From positions 41,435 through 105,434 of the forward strand of contig JAKSZP010012140.1 of the NCBI GenBank assembly GCA_022478985.1: a DNA stretch of 64,000 nt, written 5' to 3'. Origin of the DNA: Massospora cicadina (taxonomy: Eukaryota > Entomophthoromycota > Entomophthoromycetes > Entomophthorales > Entomophthoraceae). The notes below the pieces were generated by a model, which worked only from the letters and a program-made list of their open reading frames with translations, was not told the origin of the DNA and did not search any database. The position numbers were made by a program, and so were the translations under genes. Below, one piece after another: positions 8,211 to 20,009 of the stretch; within the stretch, counting starts at the first letter, position 1; every line of letters starts with the position of its first letter.

Positions 8211-9429
8211 ACACTTCGTACTGGAAGAGCCTGATGCCTGGAAGCTATCAACAAGTGTTATGGATGAACTTACTATATTATGATTTAAGGCCTCAATTTA
8301 GAGGCGACCATCATAAAGCCAATGGGAGAGTCGTAGATGAACTAGTCTACCAAAGATCAGCCTAGGAGAGAAATTACAGCTTTATAATTTATGGGTTTAA
8401 AAGCCATAGAATTTGCAGGCCATCTGGACTAGGCCTGAAATTTTCTTGGGATATAGAGGAGCAAAATGCCTAATCCAGTATGAAGATACTAACTTGGTAA
8501 CTAATTCAGAGCATGAATAGCACCTACAGTCATACCCACAGTTTTTCTTGGGGGGAAGTGTCATAAATGAGGCTGCAAGGACACCAGTTGAACATTCCTT
8601 GACCACTGGAATGAGCAGAGTCCAGTCTCAAACTGTCAGATTTGTGAGAAACTTATTTGCCAGGAATATAATTGTATAACCCCTTTTAAAGATTCAGTTA
8701 ACCCAAGAAATTTACTTAACACTTATGATGAGATAATTCAAAATTGTTTGATACCTGATGCTTAAAAAATAAGTTAAGATGATGAAGTTGCCAAAATTTA
8801 CTATGAATTAAACACTTTTATACCTTTGGGGGACAAAATAATTTGCAATTAGCTGATCATGAAGTGATGACCCAACAGTATTACTCTGATGGGAATAATT
8901 GAGCTTCCCATGATACATTACCAAAAACAGCAAACAACCAATTTTAATGAAAACTTGATGAAAGATGCATCAAAGGTATGTCGTTGAATTAATCAGAAGG
9001 TGAACAGCATATATTAAATTGTTAAAAAAAGCAAAACTCAAGGAGAAGATATAGCCCAAAACCCAGAAGTAGGAATTGAATAAAGAACTATTGGGCATCC
9101 AAGTTTGGGGGTAACTAATGTGAGAAGGAGTTCGCAGATACAAGAATTATAAAAAATGGATGAAGCAACCAAAGAAGCAGTCAAACGCCGCCTTACTAGA
9201 GGATCCTGAAAACTCCAATATTGCTAAAGCAAATCCCAAATTATTTTAAATTCATTATTAATTTAATTCTTAAATTTTGACCTAAAGTACAAAGAAATTT
9301 ACTTTTACCTTTTAAAAACCCTTCTCCACAAAAGCTCAATTTATTATTTTTGTTTCACTTATATTGGTAAAAGTGATCAAATACCCAGTAACTTGTCCAG
9401 GATTAGCGATTGATCATAATACAGTAACC
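8211..9429. other. Unassigned AT-rich sequence
   Basis: It begins as the probable integrase tail and 3' end of E1. I could not identify an LTR. A TATA-like CCTATATATAGG occurs at about 8170. Frames are full of stops and there is no RNA gene or repeat that I can name. Confidence 0.3.
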
Positions 9430-9755
9430 AGTCTGAGATCTACTCTGAATGAAAAAGACACTTGTTTATGAGGATATATTGGAGTCAAGCTGACAAGGGA
9501 GAAACTGGATTGGATTCTGGTGTGCCTCAAGGGCCAAAGGTAAGCAATCATATAAAAAGTGTCAAAAAGAGTTTATATGGGTGTGAGCATTTAAATAAGA
9601 GAATTGCGCTACATATCGTAGTGTCTGCAGAGAAAATGTTCATTAAAGATAATGATGCCTTACTCAACAGTTGTCTGTATCCTAATCTGTGCAGAACAGA
9701 TTACTCAAGCAGCAAATTGGCCTTGCAAATTAAGAAATCCGGGTTGGTGAGCTGA
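9430..9755 (+). pseudogene. Copia-type reverse transcriptase fragment
   Basis: The open stretch 9462-9755 (97 residues) contains PQGPKVSNHIKSVKKSLYG and, 33 residues on, NSCLYP. In Ty1/Copia RTs the box LKKSLYGLKQ is followed at this distance by DPCVY, so motif and spacing agree. No YVDD box or flanking integrase was recognised. It is the only Copia signal in the window and lies between two family A Gypsy relics. Confidence 0.55.
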
Positions 9756-9879
9756 ATCAAAAGAAGAAAGTCAACAAGCTACTGGTAACATTAAAAAATC
9801 TTTCCACCTTCACGTATGACTTTAGAAAAATAAAAAGGGGACATACACAATATAGTAAAGATGATGCTCCTACCATCTA

Positions 9880-10640
9880 ATTTTGGCCTACTGGAAAAGA
9901 AATTTAGAAGAAGATCATGTTACTATGGAGCTCAAGTAACTGTTAACACTAGGACTTCTGGTGCCTTCAATATCCTTGGGCGTCGCCTCTCTTACTTTTT
10001 TGCAAGAAAAAATGGAATTAACTAAGATGCTATGGAATACCACAATCAATTTGCAGCCCAAAAGGACAGCTATCTTTTGACTTAGATTGATGACTCACTA
10101 CACCTACTATCTGGAGCTTAGTATTTTTAAAGTGATGATCTTGCCAGCGGGTACTGGCTGAATGAGATTGCTCATAAGGATCAAGACAAATTCTTACTAA
10201 TCTCTAAAAGGACTATTTGAGCTGACCTGAATGCCACAGGGGCTATGAAATGCTCTTGCCACCTCTTAATGGGCTATGGATGGGAAAATGGGTGACCTGA
10301 AGTTAATGTGTGTTCAAATCTAACTTAACAATATTACCATATTTACAAAATTTATTAATGGGCACTTGGAACACTTTTGTCAAGACTTTGATTGACTTAG
10401 GCCGGCTTCCTTGAAACTCAAGCTTCCTCATTGTTTGTTTTCCATTCTGAAATGGAGTTCCTTAAGCATAAAGTCACCTTTTGGGGATCTGACCTTTACA
10501 CAACAAAGTTCTTTTTTTAAGAAAATGTTTCCTCCCCATAGTCTTGATATCATAAATGTTTCTTATCTTGGTGGGGATTAAAGGCAACTCATCCCGTGGC
10601 TTTCTGATCTTTCTGAGCCTTTAGTCTACCTACTTCAGAA
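9880..10640 (+). pseudogene. Reverse transcriptase of E2
   Basis: Recognisable segments include LLVPSISLGVAS, LTFLQEK, IDDSLHLLSGA, DDLASGYWLNEIAHKDQDK and a frameshifted counterpart of PQGLCNAPATF (10230-10260). These match the fingers-to-palm order of Gypsy RT. The catalytic YxDD is not recognisable near 10320-10345. Stops and frameshifts are numerous. Confidence 0.7.
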
Positions 10641-10679
10641 GAACGTTAGCTTTGAGTGGTATCCCAAGAAGGACCAAGC

Positions 10680-11010
10680 TTAAAACCTCCTTTAAAAAGC
10701 CTTAATTACCCAGCCTGTCCTAATTCATCTGAAGTTTGATCAAGACTTTTTGCTATTCACCAATGCCAGTAATGTGGATGTGGGGGCCATTTTGGCCTAG
10801 TTATACGATCAGCAAGTAGACTGACCTGTAACTTACTCAGAAAACCTTATTCAAAGATGATTAGACCTACAGCGCCACCAGATGGGAGTGCTTGGCTATG
10901 CTTCTTGCCATTAAGAATTTCTAACCTCATTTGTATAAAATGCACTTAATTATTGTAACTGATCACGCCTCCTTTAGATGGCTCCATCAGATGAAAAAAC
11001 CTAATGGGAG
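10680..11010 (+). pseudogene. RNase H of E2
   Basis: QDFLLFTNASNVDVGAILA (10740-10797) corresponds to the strand with the first catalytic Asp (FTDAS; here FTNAS). Later, in shifted frames, RWECLAMLLAIKNF, then TDHASFRWLHQMKKPNG, match AILLAIKHF and TDHALLRWLQQMKD of E3. The first catalytic Asp is lost. Confidence 0.7.
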
Positions 11011-11329
11011 ACTATCAAAATAGGCTATATGGCTACAAAGTTACGATTTTATATCATTCTTCATGCTGGTATAGCCCAACAGAACTCGGACAGGTATTGA
11101 AGATACCTAATTTAGCTGTGCTTGTATCTGAAGAGGACCATTTTTACAATATGATTGTCCATCCTGACAGGTGGAATTTGAAGACATTATAAATTAAAGA
11201 AGAGTTACAATCTATGAAAAAGGACAATAGATTAAGATTGGGATGCTCTATAAATATATTTTTGGAGAATGGTTACTTATGTGAAACCATCCTCTCAAAT
11301 CGAGGTGATTCTTATAGGTCACTCCAGCA

Positions 11330-11985
11330 CGTGACATGCAGCATCAAAAAAGAGGTGTGATTGGCTGGAGAAATAAATATTAAGACTAAATTCATATAGA
11401 AAATCTCAAAATTATCAGAAGCATGTTTAACTTGTAGTATGCATAATTTTCCAAGCTCTTTCTATCAGCAGAAAGTCTTGTCACCCTCGTTGCCATCTAA
11501 TGTGGCCAATGTGGACGTAGTGGGGCCTTTATCCATGGGTCGCCAAGGTCATCGCTACACTCTACTCACCATTGACCATCTAAACAAGTAGTTGAGGCTA
11601 TAATTGTCCTTTCCATTACTGCAATAGCTATTACCTTATTCCTTTTTTGCTCTAACTTCACACAACATGAGTGCACAAGGATTTTATTCTCTGGCAACCT
11701 GTTATTTTTTGAATCAAGTTGTTTAAGAACTGACGTAATTACTTAGTACCAGCCAACACTTAATACCAAAATATACCCTTTATCCAATGGGCATAATATA
11801 AGAAAAAAGTAATTTAGTATCTATTTATTAAAAAGGCGGCCACCAATACCATGCAATGAATCATAATCTACTACCCACTTTGTTAGCTTACTATATTAGT
11901 TACCATTGCATAATCATGATTTTGCGTTCTAAGCATATATGGGAGAGAACCCCAATTAAACAGCAGTGTAAGTCCTGGAGACCAG
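11330..11985 (+). pseudogene. Integrase of E2
   Basis: CLTCSMHNF (about 11430) retains the Cys pair of the H2C2 region. ANVDVVGPLSMGRQGHRYTL, LTIDHL (11497-11580) gives the first catalytic Asp region. A segment near 11760-11860 corresponds to the HPxTNG block and KAAATNTMQWNHYLPT. LAYYISYHC and WERTP (11886-11960) give the end of the core. Compare VGPLPTGLHGHKYI and LAYRVSYYC of E3. Frameshifts are common. The gene ends where the GC-richer block starts. Confidence 0.7.
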
Positions 11986-12889
11986 CCCCTGCAACTAGAT
12001 AGGGAGCAACACCCCTTCCAGACAAAAAGAGGCCCAAAGGCCCAAGTAGACCCCCTGTTGCAATTGAGCGACTTGGCACATGTGGTAGATGAGCGCTGGG
12101 TGACTGCTCTTCGCCACAAGGATAGCCCGTTCCCACCCGTTCCCCCTCCTCAAACCTTGTTAGTTCAATAGAAGGGGTCTGCAGAGAGATTGCGCAAGCC
12201 AGGGGCCATGGGCAGGCCCCTGAGACCCCCCCCAATCCCCAGGAAAACTATGTCAAAATTTTGAGGAAATAGCCTGCACCATCATAGCCCAGTCTGCAAA
12301 TTCTGGTCTGAGGGAGCCGGTCTAGACTGTTTGGCACTGGAAATCAGGTCAGAGCATGATTCAGATTTTGAACCAGGCACCAAATAACTTGGACCAGTTT
12401 CCCCAACTCTCTGGGCAGATCCAGGAAGTTCAAATCATGTAAAAAGTTCAATTGAAAATTTGGACCAGGTTTTGAACAATGCAGCCCAGAAGCCACAGCC
12501 TCATAGGACAAATCCGGGAAATTTGAATAATGCAAACAGGTCGACTTGAATGACAGGGCCCAGATCAGCACCATCAAACTGATTTGGTCCCAAAAATGTG
12601 GAAAAATTTGCAAAAGTTTTTTTTCGATTTTTGCCAAGATTTTGACATCCTCCAACTCCCCTCTACACCAGCCAACCAAATCCATCGCCAAACCCCAAAT
12701 GGGCAATCGCATAATACCTCACCCATGAGATTCACCCATACTTAAGGCAACTGCCCTGTACAGGGTCAGTTGTCAGTTCATTTACTTATCTTCTCACGCT
12801 TTGCACTTAATAAACCACAAATACCCCATTCAGCTTGCTGCGGCCTCTGTCCGCTTTAATTATTAATTAAAAATTACGCCAATTGATCC
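11986..12889 (+). mobile_element. GC-richer block, possible LTR of an unidentified retroelement
   Basis: Base composition changes abruptly here from AT-rich relic to C-rich sequence, directly after the E2 integrase. The right part (about 12740-12889) looks like an LTR R-U5 region: CTTCTCACGC, a polyadenylation-type AATAAA (12809-12814), then a GC-rich tract and TTAATTATTAATTAAAAATT. A possible start is the TG at 11967. I found no second copy to prove an LTR pair, so the class is inferred. Confidence 0.35.
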
Positions 12890-13860
12890 AGCAAAGCACG
12901 CTGCTGTCCGAATCCTTATCCTGATGTTCAATGACTGGATTATCCAGTCACTCGGCCCCATCATGCAGCAGCAGATTGTAAATACAATAAACCAGCTGGC
13001 CCCCAACTTCAAACCTTCTGTCTTGTTCATTATCATTCATCCATTTAATACAAACCGTCCTATTCGTTTCTGCTGCTGGTTCTTCCAAAATGCTCCCCTG
13101 TTGGAGCAGCATTAGGGCACCTCTACCCCACTGATCGCAGACTCAGGGTCCATACCTGGTCCGCCCACTGATGGACCAGCCCAACTGTGGGGCCTGGAGC
13201 ACGGCGTTCTGAAAAAGCTCAGCCCCAATGCTCTTTGTGGGGTCCATCCCCCTCCAATCTCACCCCTGATTGCGTGGCAGCCCTTGTGTCACCACTTGCT
13301 GGTGCAAAAGCTCACTTGTTAAAATCCAAATGCCAGCAACCATGAACCCCAGAGGAGTCATCATCCTCACTGCCTCTCCCACCGTTGGGGGTTGCCCCCA
13401 CAAGCTTCGCAATTGCCCCCATTGCAACCACCTGCTTTGCCTTGGTGGCCTTCAGTACATCAATGAACTTTTGCTTTTCTCACGTCCCATATAGAACTCC
13501 ATTCCTACAAGTCACTTGGACTGCTGTGGCTATGGTATTCTGGGCCCTCCATTGGGTGCTCATGATTCATGATTTGGAACCCACTCTAATTCTTATCAGC
13601 CAAATCCATGACAAGAGAAGTCCTTCTCTGGTAGACTCTTACAATCTTAAAACTGCTGAACTAGCTATGAAAGCACAGTTATAAGAGATATTCAGATTAC
13701 AGGAACTTTTCTCCCAGAGTATTAATACAAATACTACAAAGGATACTGCGCAATCCAATGCCCATTGACTGGCCCTCACCACCTTCAATATTGTGGATAT
13801 CATTTATATTATCATCACCCTGGCAGTTGAAAGAATAAGTTTGACACCTCTTGGTTGGTT
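12890..13860 (+). pseudogene. Proline-rich Gag/ORF1-like region, unidentified
   Basis: Downstream of the LTR-like end, the + strand encodes FNDWIIQSLGPIMQQQIVN (12924 on), then Pro/His-rich sequence and, at 13620-13680, a charged helix LVDSYNLKTAELAMKAQL. The layout (LTR-like end, then a Gln/Asn-rich helix and proline-rich tract) would fit the start of a Gag gene. No zinc knuckle or enzymatic motif is visible and the frame breaks repeatedly. Confidence 0.3.
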
Positions 13861-15299
13861 AATATTGTATATTGTTAAAGGCAGGTTCTGAGAATTCCAT
13901 TGCTGATGTCATACAAGGCATTATGTTTATTAGAGTTTATGGTAAGTTCATATGGCCCTATGTCCCCCTCTTGTAGGATCTTGAGGAGGGCACTGTTGGC
14001 ATTTGTAAGTGAGAACAATATGAATAGATCAAATATTAGAGCAATGAAGTGTTCTATTACCATATCCAAGTCAAGCATCCCTAATCTGTACAAATTGTCA
14101 TCTGATAGGTCTATGCCCCCAAATGGGCAAGAACTTGCATATGGGGCTCAAAAATTATCACATGTGATGCCTACCGGGGCCACTGATTTGCAAGCTGTGA
14201 AAAGCACATTCTAATACCCAGAGCTACAATTTTTAAGCACAATAATGTAAGGATCTTAACAATTAAGACGTTATCATAGGGAGATGGCTGCTGCTCAACC
14301 CTCCTACTAATGAGAAGTAAAGATACTGATTGAGGAGGACCCAGAATCCCATTCTACCACAAGGCTCCCTCACACCTTATAAAAATTGAAGAACTAACAT
14401 AATAAAGTTAGTTTTAATTTCTATAGCCTTACTTATAATATTTTAAGTTACTTTCCATATTTCTATCAATAGCAATATGAGTTGTAAGCATAATAAAGGC
14501 CATTTAGCAGACACTACTAAAGTGAAAGTACTTAGTCATTAACTCAGAAGCCATTTTCCTATCAAGTGCCATCCCAAAGAGAGCTAGAATTTCGAACAAA
14601 ACATCACTGGGTAACCAAAAAAGTATCTATTAAGCTTTATTTTATTAGTAAAGCAATAATTCTAAATCATACACAATCTCTTATATTAACATATCCTTAC
14701 CTAACAAGGTTGCCCTAAGGTCCTCTACAGAAATAGTGAAAGAAGGTTTAGGTCCAGAAACTTTAAAATTTGGCTACATGTATGGGCACTCAGCAACTCT
14801 TTTTGGCATCCTAAAAAGTTAATATGTATGGTAATGTGGAAGGATCAAATGGCACTTTAGATTCAATTTTATGCAGGTTGTCACTTATGATCCTCTAAGC
14901 TGAAATCAATACTTTCCTAGCGCTCACATAGCGTACTTTATTAGTTATCATTAGAAACTAAAGATTTCATCATTATGAGTCTTATATGTTAAAAACCTGA
15001 AAACTAGCCATAATAGCTTAAGAGGTTTTACTCTTCTAAATATGAAGACTCAGATAAGGATAAGATGATATTGGCTTAATAAATCATTCAACTACAAGCA
15101 GATTATATGACTATCATAATTAAAACAGTGACTAAAGAGGGCCAAGCTGCTAACGAGTTCAGTAAAGCCTCTACCCTCCCCCAAATCTCAAATTTAGTTC
15201 TATACTGTCATAATTGCATTATCTAAAGTGATAAACTTGGGTCAATCTGGGAAGGCACTAATATAATCACATACAAGAGAATTTGTAACGTTTTATATA
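13861..15299. other. AT-rich sequence, no gene recognised
   Basis: A 104-codon open stretch (13900-14214, +) has no domain I recognise and no repeat partner here. The rest is stop-rich. No RNA gene, hairpin or terminal repeat was noted. Confidence 0.3.
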
Positions 15300-15420
15300 A
15301 AGAGGAGTGGATAGCATAGTGGGGTGGTTCCTGCTACCCTCTGGATCTGGTTTTTTTGGAACATGTTCAAAACCAGCACAGGCTAAACAAAAAATTCAGT
15401 GTAGTATATTTGTCCTTAGG
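15300..15420 (+). repeat. Possible SINE head with pol III A-box-like sequence
   Basis: TAGCATAGTGGG (about 15311-15322) fits the A-box consensus TRGCNNAGYNGG and lies in a context resembling a tRNA 5' half (GTGGATAGCATAGTGGGGTGG). A B-box (GGTTCGANNCC) is not clear downstream, so this may be a decayed tRNA-derived SINE or chance. Confidence 0.25.
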
Positions 15421-18400
15421 TTGACCCGCCTTGTTTACTTTTTAACATTTTATATGAATGTCTAGCTATTAGAATTATTAGCAGAGTACATAGGCAAAAG
15501 TATGTTGCTATTACCACATCATATTCTTGAAAGGTGGTAATGAAAAATATCTGGAAGCTTGTTCTTCCAAGAAAAAAATGTAGATGTATAATTGCTCAAA
15601 TAATTTATATGATATATTACTTTAGGGATCTAAATGATCTAACTCCACTGTTCGCTATTATATAACCTAAACCAAGTTCAAACATTAAAGTACAAAAAAG
15701 AGCCCTTTTATAGAGCTTTAGGGGATTCAAAGTACAAAAATTTGTACTACCTTTGAAGTCATTTTCAAGTCAATTAAACAAAAAATTGTGTATAAAGGCA
15801 ACTAATTAGATGAAGCAAAACAAAGGTTATGAAGTGAATTGTTACACAATAGTCTAACTGACCAAAGATTGCTAAGCTAGTATGGAATGAAGAATACTAT
15901 AAGGTGATTTAAATGATCAGAAATGAGGATCTGAAAGGCTGACCTCTCGATTCTAAACACAATAACCTGTATCATGAATGCTCCATCTATAAACTTTATA
16001 TTAACTAAGACGTTGAAGAAAATGACACATACTGCCAGATACAGTGGATTGACATGGTAATCAATAGACCAAGTAATAGTCTAAAAAGTTTTGTTGGATC
16101 TAGAGTCTCATAACTTAACCAATAAACATAACACTGGAAGAAGCGCTGAGCATCTGTGTCACTTGTTTTCCCCCTACCACGTGAGATATAGAATCTTAAC
16201 AAAAGATATTACGTTATCATAGCCTTTATCTAGGGGAAAACTCTAAAAAATCTCCTTATAATGAGTTTATAACCCCTAAGTTATTATTCAAATAGAGGAT
16301 TGAATTATTTATATCTTTCTGCTTGATCTACTAGTTCAGTTTATGGTTTAAATAACTTTTCCCAAGTCTTCAGATAGTTACCAAATTTTCTAACTTTTGC
16401 GGCTGTCATTATTATGAAAATCCTGAAGCTAAGCACCTGCAAGCAGTACATTTAACAGAACTTCTACATATATAAAGGATATATTAACATGTGTTCTAGA
16501 TCACTTATGTTTGGATTTTAAATTTAAAATTTGCAACTCTTAGTTCATAGGCACCTACCAAGAAACCATGAGTCTGGCTAAAGTATCTGTCTACAGATGG
16601 ATCATGACTTTTTATAATTAATGTTTCAGCTAGTATTATGGTATTAACTGGTCAAATTGATGGGCCTCATAGGTTTGATAAGCAAGGGTATTTACTTACC
16701 AGGATAAAATTTTATTGGAACTAACGTGCCAAAGAACCTGGTTTCAATCTTGGATGCTTTAGCACTTAGTATAAAAATTAAGGCCACAAGGTAATGCTGT
16801 TATGATATTATGGGAAATGGTGTAAGTGGTTTTATTAGATTGAAAGAAAATTAATTAAGTTGTACACTTGTTGTATGTTGCCTTGGTTTATACGTCTCTT
16901 GTTTATTTTTTATATTGCAAACCAAAGCATAAGCCAAGATTGGAATATCCACCACAGGCTGCATTACTAAAGGGTTTAGACCCTCCAAAAGACATACTAT
17001 TTGAAAGTTGAGGTGAATCAAACTTAATATAAATAAACACAGGAATTATGGACTTTATTTACATCATTATACAGGGTAAAAAATCACCTTCAACCTACAA
17101 GATGCAGGCAGTTGATTAATATATCTAAGGGTGGGGGTAAGTTCATATTAAAGTTTAAGTGCATAGAAACTACCAAACTTTAACTTGAATAATTCACTTT
17201 GGGGTTTGATTTTATAACTCAGGTTTTGATAATCTGGTTCTGGTTTTGATCATTTAAATCTACCCTGGCAATATCAGAATTTTTTAAACGTTAAAATCCT
17301 GTAAAAAACTAATTTGGTATCATTTTTATTAGTGAAAACAATTATATCTATATTATTAGTACTTGAGGGTTACCTCAGGTATCATATTATTTACAAACAA
17401 GATGCACCTGGTTGAGCAGTATTTTGAGATTGGACTTGCCTGTGTTAATAATACTTTAACATACTTCTAAATTATAACAGAGGTGCATGATCTTTAGCAT
17501 ATATTGCTATGTTGTCTCAGTGATGGTAATGGTATTGGGCCTGGGGTCAGTTGGGATGGATTGGAGAAACATAAGGAACAGCCGCCAATAATCTCTCATC
17601 TAGGGTGTGCCTTAGATCATTAATCTTATTGTGAGGCAAGGCCCTAGGATTGGCTCCCATCTTAGTCCTAAAGGGGTGTAGGGTTTGTTCCAGCTTGAAT
17701 GAAATATGGGAGACTTACAAATACCTGCTACTATTCTGGTGCAGGTGTTGTTTATAACAGGTAAAAAACCTATACTGGCTAGGAAAAGACAGAGTTTCAA
17801 CCCCATCACATTTTGTATTATTTTATAAATATTGGATAAAGATGTTGGGATAAAAAAGGAAACAGGGTGGTTGCCTAGCTGAGTAATTTCAGCTACCATA
17901 AATCTCTTTTATAAATATAGTTTGCTAAGCAATTCATGTTTAGTTGTGTAAATTAGTAAACAAGAAAGGAATTTATCTTTAGTTTTAATTTATTAATTGG
18001 CTAAAGGTTCATAATGATTATTTATAGCTTTTTGGTTAGTTAAATAGGTCTATGGTTTTTCTTGAGTAGTTTGCATGTCTTTTAATATAAACAAAAGTCA
18101 ATCAATTAGAATCTTCTGATAAATTTATAAACATCATAGCAAAGCATGGGTATCAGGATGTTAATAGATTTATAGAGTAAACTTCACCATGACTTAAATT
18201 TGTATAATTCCAAAAATTTTAGCACTGTAAAACGCTTTAGTATCCCATAATCATTTTTTTATCTAATATTATTACTATTAACTGAAATGGTAAAACACCC
18301 TATTGAGATTATCATAAATTCATACCTATAAATGAGGACTTTATTGACCTAGGAATGTCCCTTCAAGCAAAGACTAATTTTATTAAAGGTCTCCTGACCT

Positions 18401-18507
18401 GGGGATGTTACCCCACCAACTAATGGGGCAAATAGGGAAATAAAATTAATGGGAAGGAGATACATCCTAATAAAATCATATCAAAAGTTTGTTATACCAT
18501 TAATTGT
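15421..18507. other. AT-rich sequence, no gene recognised
   Basis: No retroelement motif survives that I can name. A 95-codon antisense open stretch (17612-17899) lies in a locally GC-richer patch (17530-17720) but carries no recognised domain. Confidence 0.3.
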
Positions 18508-18870
18508 TTGTACCGCCTTACTATTTGCTAAATTGATTTGGGGCATTGGTGCGCAATGCCAATGAAGTGAAATGACTAAGCATTCTTCAAAAATTCAGAA
18601 AATTTTTAATTTAACCATTTGAGAGATATTTGATTTACCATAGAATCAGCCATTGGTCTTAAATTATTCCAGGTTTGAAACCCCCTAGAAACTGAAATAA
18701 AAGGGGAGGGTACTCCAGTGTTAGAGTATGTACTCACTACCACTACCTCCTCAAGTTTAATCCTGGTAGTTGAGCTTTGGGTAGGGGACAATTAAGACTG
18801 TGTTGGTATTATGCACCAATGCCTTGAACTAAGATATCAAATAGCAAGGCGGTCTCCATGGAGTTTCTGG
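18508..18870. repeat. Inverted pair of a SINE-like repeat
   Basis: The left arm (18508-18575) and the reverse complement of the right arm (18800-18868) share ACCGCCTT, CTATTTG and GGCATTGGTGC in order. To the left of the right arm, 18715-18785 resembles a tRNA-derived head: TGTTAGAGTATGTACTC, then a degenerate B-box CAAGTTTAATCCTGG. GGGTAGGGGACAATTAAG downstream resembles the 5' part of repeat R (GGGTAAGGGACAAGTAAG at about 20193). This suggests a decayed SINE family with two inverted copies. Confidence 0.4.
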
Positions 18871-20009
18871 CCTATCATACATCATGCATGGCGGTTTTCC
18901 AGATTTTTATCCTCCTTTCACATTTCTAAGATTCCCCTTAATCTATGCGGTATCATCCCCAGGTCACCCACCTCAAATAGAATTTAAAAGTTAAAATTTG
19001 AAACTGTAATAAGAGCCCCTTGTAGCCTCCCAATAAAGTGATTAATTATACATCAATAGTATACATTAAATTTACATCATTTTTATAACATTATTCTTTT
19101 CCTTGGGAGTTTACCTCAATAAAACGCCCAGAATGACAGAGAATGCTGCGGATTGATAAACAAAGGACCAATATAAATATTTCATCACGCTAGCTACCTA
19201 CCTTGGAATTTAGTGGAATCTGCTTGATCTGTGACAAATTGGCAATCCTATCATAGAACTACCTGTAAACGCCTATCAAAGCCAGTATGCAACTTTAATG
19301 CTAGTGTGACTTTACACCTAGTAAACTCTGGAGGTTTTCTAAAATAGCCTCATTGATATATGATTGGAGGCATACAGCTCGTGGGGAGATGACTATGAAG
19401 TGATGACTGGCAGAAGCTGTGCAAGTGTCAAGCCTTCTCACAGGTGCATCCAGAAATGGCACTGCGCCGCCTTCCCATTAGACATCTTACATGAATGATA
19501 AAAAAGTGCCCACGCTAAATTCTACATCTGGGTAAACTATCTTTAATAAGTTCATTCAAAACAAAATACAACGATTACAAAGATGTCAACCAATTTATGG
19601 ACAAATCGAAGACCTCTTAAGACAATGGCATCAGTCTGGCAACTGAAGCTGCAATGATATGAATCAATAGTTATAAGAATGTTTTTCATGAAGAAGTTGA
19701 AAAATATTACCTAAATGCTGTCCTCATAATGCAACCATCATGTGCTGACCGTGTGATGAAAAATCTGCTGCCAGTACGCACGCCTATTCAGTCATCAGAC
19801 AAACAACTTGACAACCAAAAAACTTTAATTAAGAGGAAGAAGATCCAGGGTTGAAATCGCCCCAAATTACAGCTGATCAGTCCTTCTTTTAAATTTTCAC
19901 TATAGATGAACACCCTTTCAGAGGAATTGCAACAACTCACAACTTTTGTGCAGGGATTTCTCCTACAAGCAACGTTCACTTTCAGTACTGCAACAAACCT
20001 GGCTTCATA
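18871..20009. other. Unassigned sequence left of repeat R-A
   Basis: Contains stop-rich, possibly formerly coding sequence (for example 19430-19480 and 19600-19780), but no motif I can name. Confidence 0.3.

Larger units (their letters stand above)
1..8400 (+). mobile_element. E1: decayed Ty3/Gypsy element, family A, host of several insertions
   Basis: Fragments of gag (562-935), protease (2218-2550), RT (4030-4960), RNase H (4985-5330) and integrase (5560-6017 and 7969-8210) lie in Gypsy order on the + strand. They align by eye with the better element E3 at 22.5-29 kb. All are broken by stops and frameshifts. The 5' LTR is presumably upstream of the window and no 3' LTR could be recognised, so the outer limits are uncertain. 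At least five later insertions sit inside it: two ultrashort retroposons, an inverted pair of ORF1-like fragments, a mariner palindrome, and HL-1. Confidence 0.75.
9880..11985 (+). mobile_element. E2: 5'-truncated Ty3/Gypsy relic, family A
   Basis: RT, RNase H and integrase segments occur in order on the + strand and match the E3 sequence closely. No LTR, gag or protease was found, so the 5' half is missing or unrecognisable. The 3' end stops within or just after integrase at about 11985, where a GC-richer block begins. Confidence 0.7.

Noticed and set aside
13900..14214. 104-codon frame as a host gene
   Set aside because: No domain, intron signal or conservation evidence could be seen. Left as unassigned.
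15311..15322. A-box match suggesting a tRNA gene
   Set aside because: No cloverleaf can be formed and no B-box or acceptor stem is present. At most a SINE remnant.
17612..17899. 95-codon antisense frame in a GC-richer patch
   Set aside because: No recognised motif, no homologue elsewhere in the window, and the length is compatible with chance in this composition.
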